A stretch of DNA of 64,000 nucleotides from Yersinia aleksiciae. GTDB lineage: Bacteria; Pseudomonadota; Gammaproteobacteria; Enterobacterales; Enterobacteriaceae. Where the stretch lies: NCBI RefSeq assembly GCF_001047675.1, contig NZ_CP011975.1:3698073-3762072 (forward strand), given 5' to 3'. This document shows, in pieces, positions 58,620 through 64,000 of this stretch. The first letter of the stretch is position 1. Each line of letters opens with the position of its first letter. The position numbers and the translations under genes are program-made. Below the pieces are notes generated by a model, which made no database searches, was not told where the DNA came from, and was given only the letters and a program-made list of their open reading frames with translations.

Positions 58620-58707
58620 GGAGGGGTGGCCGAGTGGCTGAAGGCAACGGTCTTGAAAACCGTCGACGGGTAACCGTTCGAGAGTTCGAATCTCTCCTCC
58701 TCCGCCA
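58620..58707 (+). tRNA. serT: tRNA-Ser (anticodon UGA)
   Basis: An 88-nt class II tRNA. The acceptor stem GGAGGGG pairs with CTCCTCC (one G-U pair) before G-CCA, which is encoded. The anticodon loop CTTGAAA gives UGA. A long variable arm (CGACGGGTAACCGTTCG) and the TTCGAAT T-loop are typical of tRNA-Ser. It corresponds to E. coli serT. yccA, which lies between tusE and serT in E. coli, is missing. Confidence 0.95.
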
Positions 58708-59010
58708 TCTTCTCTCTGTATCTCCTTGTTATTCCGGTTTTTCTCTCCCATATAAATTACTAGTACAACCACTTCTTATCGGCTGTCAGTAGACTCAACT
58801 CTTCAATTAAAATACCGCCAAGCTGTTGCTAAAAACCGATTCCGAATAGTGCTTTGTTGCTCTTGCATTGGGCAGATAACTCAGACCCTTGACAAAGCTG
58901 ATTAGCGGGGAGTGTGCCGAATGGGTCGTCACGGTGCAAGCCGTCGGAGCGCTAATCGATGCAGTCGCCCCGCCAGTCACCAAGCTATAAGTGAGGTTTG
59001 TCAGCAAGCG
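58708..59010. other. Gap between tRNA-Ser and the aerobactin genes
   Basis: About 300 bases without a recognised gene. A 68-codon leftward frame (58807-59013) is open but has no family resemblance and no ribosome binding site. Given the tRNA next door, this may be the scarred end of an integrated island, but I see no repeat of the tRNA 3' end here. Confidence 0.35.
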
Positions 59011-59040
59011 CATAACTCTGCGGTTAACCGCAGAGTTATG
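59011..59040. terminator. 30-bp perfect palindrome downstream of iutA
   Basis: CATAACTCTGCGG and CCGCAGAGTTATG flank TTAA, so all 30 bases are self-complementary. It lies 48 bases past the iutA stop on the leftward strand. It has no T-run, so it may be a terminator, an mRNA 3' stabiliser or a protein site. Confidence 0.6.
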
Positions 59041-59088
59041 CCTGGAGTGGCGCTATTAGGGGGTTCTTTTTTGCTAGCACCCGCTATA

Positions 59089-61269
59089 TCAGAACAGTAC
59101 CGAGTAGTTCACCGCGAAAGTGCGGCCGCGACCTTTGTAGGTATAGAGGTCGGGTGAGCCGTAGGTTGGGCTATACAGAATCGGTGCGCGCTGACCCCAA
59201 ACCGTGGTGTAGTCCTTGTCCAACAGGTTTTCAATGCTGAAGCTGATTTTACCCACTGGTAGGGTGTAGCTGCTGAGGAAATCGATCGTGTTATAACCGT
59301 CGATCTTACGTCCCTTACTGTCGGAAACATCGAAGGTCTGTTGGGACTGCACCCGTAGATTCCAGTCGCCCGGAGCCCAGCCAACATAGGCGGTGGCTTT
59401 CGATGGACTTGCGGTGTCGACGGTCAATTTCTGCCACTTACCGTCAGTTTTGGTTTCAGATTTGATCAAGTTAAATGTTCCGCCAGTGCTCCACTCGCTA
59501 TCGGTGAAGAAGTAATCCACGGCACCCTCAACCCCGTAGATGCGGCGTTTGTCCGGCAACACATTGATGGTCATGTCTGTTTTGTTGATTGAAATAGTCT
59601 GGTCTGATAGCGAGTAATAACCGGCGACTTGTGTACGCAGATTATCACCGGTGTAGCGCCAGCCTAGTTCATAGGCGTCAACCTTGATGCCCTCCAGTTT
59701 GGAGTCATTGACGTTGACGCTATTTTGCAACTGATAGTGGCCGTTGACCAACTTATAGGTACCGGAACCGTAATATTTCGCCAGATCCGGGATCTCAAAT
59801 CCTTGTGAGAAGTTTAACCAGGTCTGTTGGCTTTCTGTCAGATGTGCCAGTAAACCGGCATTGAACAGGAAGTTGTTATAATCGGTTTTCCCCCCAGGCA
59901 CCGCATCTGCTGAGGTCGCAGTCCCTTGGGCAATGGCTTGTTGCTGCGCATAACCCACGAAATCATCCACCTTATTCTCGGTATATTGATAACGGACCCC
60001 ACCGCTCAAGGTGAAGATTGGGTTGATGTCGTAGCTAGTTTGCAGGAACGGCGCAAGATTCGTGGTGGTGTAACTTGGATAACGGCCAACGTTGTAGGCA
60101 TTTTGCAATGTCATGCCGCCCGTCTGTTGCGCCAGTGGCAGGTTGAAAAACTGCTGATTGGCGTTGAAGCTTTCATGTTCAGCATCGACACCATAGGTCA
60201 GTGTCAGGCTGTCGATAGGTTTACTGTTTAGCGTCAGTTTACCGCCATAAAAATCGGTTTTCTGCTGCGATGCGCCAATACTGGTCACCGCCGTGCCGCC
60301 TTTGTTTAGCGTTGGGAACGGATAGAAGGTCAGAGACTCATCACGATAAAACACCTGAGCTACCAAATCCTGTCCCCAGAGATCGGTGTTGGAGTATTGC
60401 AAATTGATGAGATGGCGTTCTGTACCTGGAATACGATCAGAGTGCAGATTTGAGCTGTTTGACGCCAGCCCGGTACCGGTCACTGCCGAGAAATTCTTCC
60501 CCAGATACAACCCGTGTTTACCGTCGGATTCACTGTTGAAATACTGAGCAGTCAATTGCAACTGCTGGTGGTCATCGATATTGAACGTGCCGCTGCCCAT
60601 CACGTCCAAACGGTTAGAGTATTGCAAACCAGTCTGGGTGTTATCGATTAAGACTTCGTTGCCTTTGCCGTCGTACCAGCCGCCATAACGTTGGTAAGAG
60701 ACAGAAAATCGCCCGAATGCTTGTTCGGTACCGCCACTCACGGCGGCGGCGATATTCTCATCGTGATCATTGCTGCTGTTGAAGCCCGTTTTTCCGCCAA
60801 CCTGTAGCTCAACCTGTTTTTCTGGCTGGCCTTTTTTGGTCACGATATTGATCAGACCTCCGGTACTACCACCGCCGTAAAGTGAGGTGGCACCGGAGAT
60901 CACTTCAATGTGGCCAATGTTGAACGGATCAATGGAGTCGAGCTGGCGGCTATCGCTGCGCGAAGAGTTCAGGCGAACGCCATCAATCATCACCATCATT
61001 GAACGGCCACGCATATTCATACCGTAGTTAGTCCGGCCCTGACTGCTGACGTCCATACCTGGAATCAATTGTGCGAGGATATCTTTGATCTCTTTGCCCG
61101 CCTGAACCTGTTGTTCAAGTTCTGGACCTTCAATCACCCAAGTTGTTTGTGCCATTTCAGCCACACTGCGATGTGATCGGCTGGCGGAAACCACCATTTG
61201 ATCTTCAGCCCAAGCTGCGGGTGTGAGCAGGGTCAGCAGGCACGAATTTAATACCCAGAGGTGCTTCAT
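59089..61269 (-). CDS. iutA: Ferric aerobactin receptor IutA
   Basis: A 726-residue TonB-dependent outer-membrane receptor for ferric aerobactin. The signal peptide MKHLWVLNSCLLTLLTPAAWA is followed by EDQMVVSASRS, which contains the TonB box. A plug domain (about 30-160, with GRTNYGMNMRGRSMMVMIDG) precedes a 22-strand barrel that ends in Phe. Length is close to E. coli IutA (about 730). The start at 61269 has AGGGAGT upstream. It is last in the iuc-iut direction of transcription, about 93 bases after iucD. Confidence 0.93.
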   Translation of the reverse strand: MKHLWVLNSCLLTLLTPAAWAEDQMVVSASRSHRSVAEMAQTTWVIEGPELEQQVQAGKEIKDILAQLIPGMDVSSQGRTNYGMNMRGRSMMVMIDGVRLNSSRSDSRQLDSIDPFNIGHIEVISGATSLYGGGSTGGLINIVTKKGQPEKQVELQVGGKTGFNSSNDHDENIAAAVSGGTEQAFGRFSVSYQRYGGWYDGKGNEVLIDNTQTGLQYSNRLDVMGSGTFNIDDHQQLQLTAQYFNSESDGKHGLYLGKNFSAVTGTGLASNSSNLHSDRIPGTERHLINLQYSNTDLWGQDLVAQVFYRDESLTFYPFPTLNKGGTAVTSIGASQQKTDFYGGKLTLNSKPIDSLTLTYGVDAEHESFNANQQFFNLPLAQQTGGMTLQNAYNVGRYPSYTTTNLAPFLQTSYDINPIFTLSGGVRYQYTENKVDDFVGYAQQQAIAQGTATSADAVPGGKTDYNNFLFNAGLLAHLTESQQTWLNFSQGFEIPDLAKYYGSGTYKLVNGHYQLQNSVNVNDSKLEGIKVDAYELGWRYTGDNLRTQVAGYYSLSDQTISINKTDMTINVLPDKRRIYGVEGAVDYFFTDSEWSTGGTFNLIKSETKTDGKWQKLTVDTASPSKATAYVGWAPGDWNLRVQSQQTFDVSDSKGRKIDGYNTIDFLSSYTLPVGKISFSIENLLDKDYTTVWGQRAPILYSPTYGSPDLYTYKGRGRTFAVNYSVLF

Positions 61270-61362
61270 AATAACTCCCTGTATTCCTATATTGTTGTGT
61301 GTTAAAAAGCAAAATTGACTTAAAAAGGGTGCTATACCCAACGCCATCGGTGGCGCGGGAAG

Positions 61363-62700
61363 CTAACAGCCCTGTGGCTTCAAGTACGATGCCATGGCCT
61401 GTTCAGTATGGGTTGTGGCCCCCGATGGCTGACTGCGCCACTGGATCAACGCCGGAGTGGACGTTAAATCGAACTGTTCACGTCCTAAAGCCCGGTTGAG
61501 GATACGAGCCGATCGCCACGCCATCAGGCTGAGCTGGGGCTCGGCGATACCGTGGCTGTGCATCCCCATATTTACGGCAAACAAGCAGTTATCGTGTGGG
61601 CCTCGCCAGTCGAGGGTGAAATCAGGGGCGACACGATATTGATAGTCGGCGGTCATTATCAGGCGATTGGCCAATGGATCGAGGAAAGTGGGGCGATCTT
61701 GCTGATAACCGGTCGCAAAGATAACCACATCGGTATCGAAGGTCTCTTTGCCCTGATCGAGATGGTGATGGGTCACTAACTGGTAACCGCTGCCTTGGGG
61801 ATGCATTGCTGTCAGTGAACGGCTGGGTAACAAGCTGGCCCAAGGCTGTTCACGCAATACCTCAAATTGGTGATACATCGCCCGGTAGATAGCCAGTAGT
61901 GACTCACTGGTAATGCCATCAGAGGTCATTTTCTGCTCGGTCAGCATCTGTTGTTTGGCGTGGTCGTTCAGACTGTAGAAACCCTCAACGTATTCCGGCG
62001 TGAAATACTCATTAGCAAAAGCGGCTTCATCCAGTGCGTTGTAGTTGTTGCGGCGTGAAATCCAGTTCAGTTGCTTAGGTTGGCCCCATTCGGCACGGAA
62101 GATATTCAGGAACAGATCTGCGCCACTCTGACCGCCGCCAACGATGGTGACACGTTTACCGGCCAGATCTGGATTGCGCAGCGCCATCTCACTGGCGTGG
62201 AAACAGCGGTCGTTTTGTTCAGTCACGCAGGCTGGCAGTTTGATCCGTTTGCCGATCCCCAGGCAAATATGGCGCGCATGGTAGACTTTCCGGGGTGTGG
62301 TGACGACAAAACGCTGTCGCAGATCGTCAAAATCTACACTCTGAATATCCTGACTGAACGCCAGTGAATTCAGGTCATTGGCGGCCCAACTAAGATAATC
62401 TGCAAACTCTTCCCGTGAGACGGTACGGTGTTCGGTGGTTAAGAATCGGTAGAACTTTTTCCGCTGCACCAAATAATTGAGGAAGCTGTAAGGGTTAGTG
62501 GGTGATACCGCACTGACCAAATCTTTCAGGAAACTGGTCTGCATGTGGCAATCCGGCACCATCATGCCCGGGTGCCAGGAAAAGTGTGGCTTGCGCTCAA
62601 AAAATTTGCAGTTAAAGCCAGAAACTTCACTGCCGAGTGCGGCAATACTGAGGTTGAACGGGCCGACGCCAATCCCGATGAAATCCAGTGTTTGATTCAT
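61363..62700 (-). CDS. iucD: L-lysine N6-monooxygenase IucD
   Basis: A 445-residue FAD/NADPH-dependent hydroxylase that makes N6-hydroxylysine, the first step in aerobactin synthesis. The FAD motif is GIGVGPFNLSIAAL (about 10-23), the NADPH motif VGGGQSGADLFLNI (about 187-200), and ATGYQQDRP near 340 is typical of this family. Its ATG overlaps the iucC stop (62697-62700), so the genes are coupled. Complete and in frame. Confidence 0.95.
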   Translation of the reverse strand: MNQTLDFIGIGVGPFNLSIAALGSEVSGFNCKFFERKPHFSWHPGMMVPDCHMQTSFLKDLVSAVSPTNPYSFLNYLVQRKKFYRFLTTEHRTVSREEFADYLSWAANDLNSLAFSQDIQSVDFDDLRQRFVVTTPRKVYHARHICLGIGKRIKLPACVTEQNDRCFHASEMALRNPDLAGKRVTIVGGGQSGADLFLNIFRAEWGQPKQLNWISRRNNYNALDEAAFANEYFTPEYVEGFYSLNDHAKQQMLTEQKMTSDGITSESLLAIYRAMYHQFEVLREQPWASLLPSRSLTAMHPQGSGYQLVTHHHLDQGKETFDTDVVIFATGYQQDRPTFLDPLANRLIMTADYQYRVAPDFTLDWRGPHDNCLFAVNMGMHSHGIAEPQLSLMAWRSARILNRALGREQFDLTSTPALIQWRSQPSGATTHTEQAMASYLKPQGC

Positions 62701-64000
62701 TGGGCTAGCTCCTTGGTGACTAAATACAGAGGATTATCCAGATCCTGCAAGTAATTCGGCAGCATGCGATTGCCGCCGTCTTGCTCTGAATAGGTGAGTT
62801 TCACCGGGTTGAGAACCACACGAATAATGCGCGGTTTGAATAAATTGAATAACGCAAAACGGTCTGCCATGTCTGGATGCTGTACCATGTAGTTCTCCAG
62901 CACCTGCGCCAGCAGTTGGTAGAATCGCTGTTCACTGATACCGAGAGCCTGCATCAGCGGGGAGATAAATCGCAGTACGGTGACGAAATGCCCGGTCTGT
63001 AGGTCGTGAATCAGATAGTCGGCAGACAAGCGGGCAGTGACGTCTTTCACTCGCTTGGGTAGTGAGGCCGCTTGCGGAAACTCCTCGTCCACCAGACGCA
63101 TATCACCTTGGAAGTCTTTCAATAAGATGCGTTGCGGCACATGGTCTTTCATCACCAATGTGATGTTTTGGCCGTGAGCAATCAGTGCCACACCATAGCA
63201 GCACATCAGGTGATACATCGGCACCACCACCGTACGGAACATCTGTGTTAGCCAAGCTTCAGCACTTAACCCTGAACTGGCGATATAGGCAGCGATCAGG
63301 GGATGGCCCTGATTATCGGTCTCCATCAGCGTCGCCATCAAAATGGCCTGTTCACCCTCCTGTAAATAGCAGGACGGATTTTCACGCCAGATAACGCCGA
63401 GCATCTCCTGATAGCGGTAGGGGGCTTTACCCAGCGCAGCGTAGGTGGGGTGCAGCATATAACCGGCGGCGGGTTCAGCGAGGATCTCGGCACCGCTTGC
63501 ACGCAGCGTACTGTCTTGGGCAAAAATCTGCTGCAACCAACGAGAAGCTGCCGGACCGGCGCTGATGTACTTACCGGGGATGCCGCGATAGCAGGAGGTG
63601 TTGTAGATGGTGAGGGGCAGTTTGATATCAAATTGTACCTGACGGCTGACGTTGGTCAGGGTGCGCAGTGACTGTTGCGCCAAATAGTGATCACCAAATT
63701 CACCCAGTTCGACCAGCTCACCTTCAGCGAGCTGCGGCAGGAAGTGCAGGGCGATTTTTTGCTGCCATTGCCACGGGTGCAAAGGCACGGGTATCCAATC
63801 ATCGTTCAACTGGAGTTCGCGCCAACGGTCCTCAAAGCGCTGACGTTCAGCACGCGTCATGGCGCTATCGAGCAGCCAGTCCAGTGAGAGGTCAGCATCG
63901 ACACTCCACACAAAACTGCCCCGTTTCGCCGCCACCCAATGCAGGCGGAATTGCCCCTGATATTCAGGCGCATACTGTTGCAGGGCGGTCAGACCCCATC
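62697..64000 (-). CDS. iucC: Aerobactin synthase IucC, 5' end beyond the window
   Basis: An NIS synthetase that joins a second N6-acetyl-N6-hydroxylysine to the citrate intermediate to give aerobactin. About 434 C-terminal residues are in the window; the frame is open through 64000, and a GTG at 63935 is only an internal codon. Visible family motifs include HPWQWQQ, KLPLTIYNTSCYRGIPGKYI (substrate/ATP region) and HGQNITLV with LKDFQGD. The family length is about 580, so some 145 residues lie off the right edge, presumably preceded by iucB and iucA. Confidence 0.94.
   Translation of the reverse strand, partial: WGLTALQQYAPEYQGQFRLHWVAAKRGSFVWSVDADLSLDWLLDSAMTRAERQRFEDRWRELQLNDDWIPVPLHPWQWQQKIALHFLPQLAEGELVELGEFGDHYLAQQSLRTLTNVSRQVQFDIKLPLTIYNTSCYRGIPGKYISAGPAASRWLQQIFAQDSTLRASGAEILAEPAAGYMLHPTYAALGKAPYRYQEMLGVIWRENPSCYLQEGEQAILMATLMETDNQGHPLIAAYIASSGLSAEAWLTQMFRTVVVPMYHLMCCYGVALIAHGQNITLVMKDHVPQRILLKDFQGDMRLVDEEFPQAASLPKRVKDVTARLSADYLIHDLQTGHFVTVLRFISPLMQALGISEQRFYQLLAQVLENYMVQHPDMADRFALFNLFKPRIIRVVLNPVKLTYSEQDGGNRMLPNYLQDLDNPLYLVTKELAQ

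Noticed and set aside
58807-59013. 68-codon leftward frame between tRNA-Ser and iutA
   Set aside because: Ser/Thr-rich peptide without motif or ribosome binding site; may be a scrap of an old gene but cannot be supported.
1-64000. CRISPR arrays, insertion sequences with transposase, rRNA operons
   Set aside because: No array of regularly spaced repeats, no transposase frame and no rRNA signature was seen anywhere in the window.

Overview
The window is chromosomal DNA of an enterobacterium, most likely a Yersinia species. The genes run almost exactly in the order of the E. coli 20-22 min region: ycaR-kdsB-ycbJ-elyC-cmoM-mukFEB-ldtD-mepK-gloC-aspC-ompF-asnS-pncB-pepN-pyrD-zapC-ycbX-rlmL-uup-pqiABC-rmf-fabA-lonH-matP-ompA-sulA-sxy-yccS-yccF-helD-mgsA-csgI-yccU-hspQ-rlmI-acyP-tusE-tRNA-Ser. 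The genus call rests on protein similarity recalled from memory, on Yersinia-like intergenic repeats beginning TACCCTTC, and on the aerobactin locus. The species cannot be fixed from sequence reading alone.

Layout. 1-2.6 kb: the start of an unidentified leftward gene at the edge, a divergent cold-shock protein, then ycaR-kdsB (KDO activation for LPS). 2.6-12 kb: ycbJ, elyC, cmoM and the mukF-mukE-mukB condensin operon with overlapping genes. 12-17.3 kb: cell-wall enzymes ldtD and mepK, the glyoxalase-II-type gloC, and an EAL phosphodiesterase that is an addition relative to E. coli. 17.3-37.4 kb: housekeeping genes (aspC, porin ompF, asnS, pncB, pepN, pyrD, zapC, ycbX, rlmL, uup) and the pqiABC lipid-transport operon. 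37.4-42.5 kb: rmf, then an inserted two-gene operon (HxlR-type regulator plus a second FabF-like ketosynthase) beside fabA, then lonH. 42.5-54.5 kb: matP, ompA, SOS-controlled sulA, sxy, yccS, yccF, helD, mgsA, csgI, yccU, hspQ, rlmI.

The most informative accessory stretch is 54.4-57.6 kb. It is a decayed lambda-like prophage of about 3.2 kb, bounded by a 22-bp perfect direct repeat that lies in the 5' coding end of rlmI. It holds a frameshifted lambda-type integrase, a broken tail gene K, an intact 210-codon ORF, a small secreted protein, two divergent Arc/Mnt-like repressor starts and the 3' end of a tail-fibre assembly gene. The element gave rlmI a new start codon and left the original rlmI N-terminus stranded at the far repeat next to acyP.

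The right end (58.6-64 kb) has tRNA-Ser(UGA), then the leftward aerobactin genes iucC (cut by the window edge), iucD and iutA for siderophore synthesis and uptake. The usual yccA between tusE and the tRNA gene is missing.

Regulation visible in the DNA: a perfect LexA box at sulA, adjoining FabR-like and FadR-like sites upstream of fabA, a PurR-like box upstream of pyrD, an inverted-repeat operator candidate upstream of the HxlR-FabF operon, and many intrinsic terminators.
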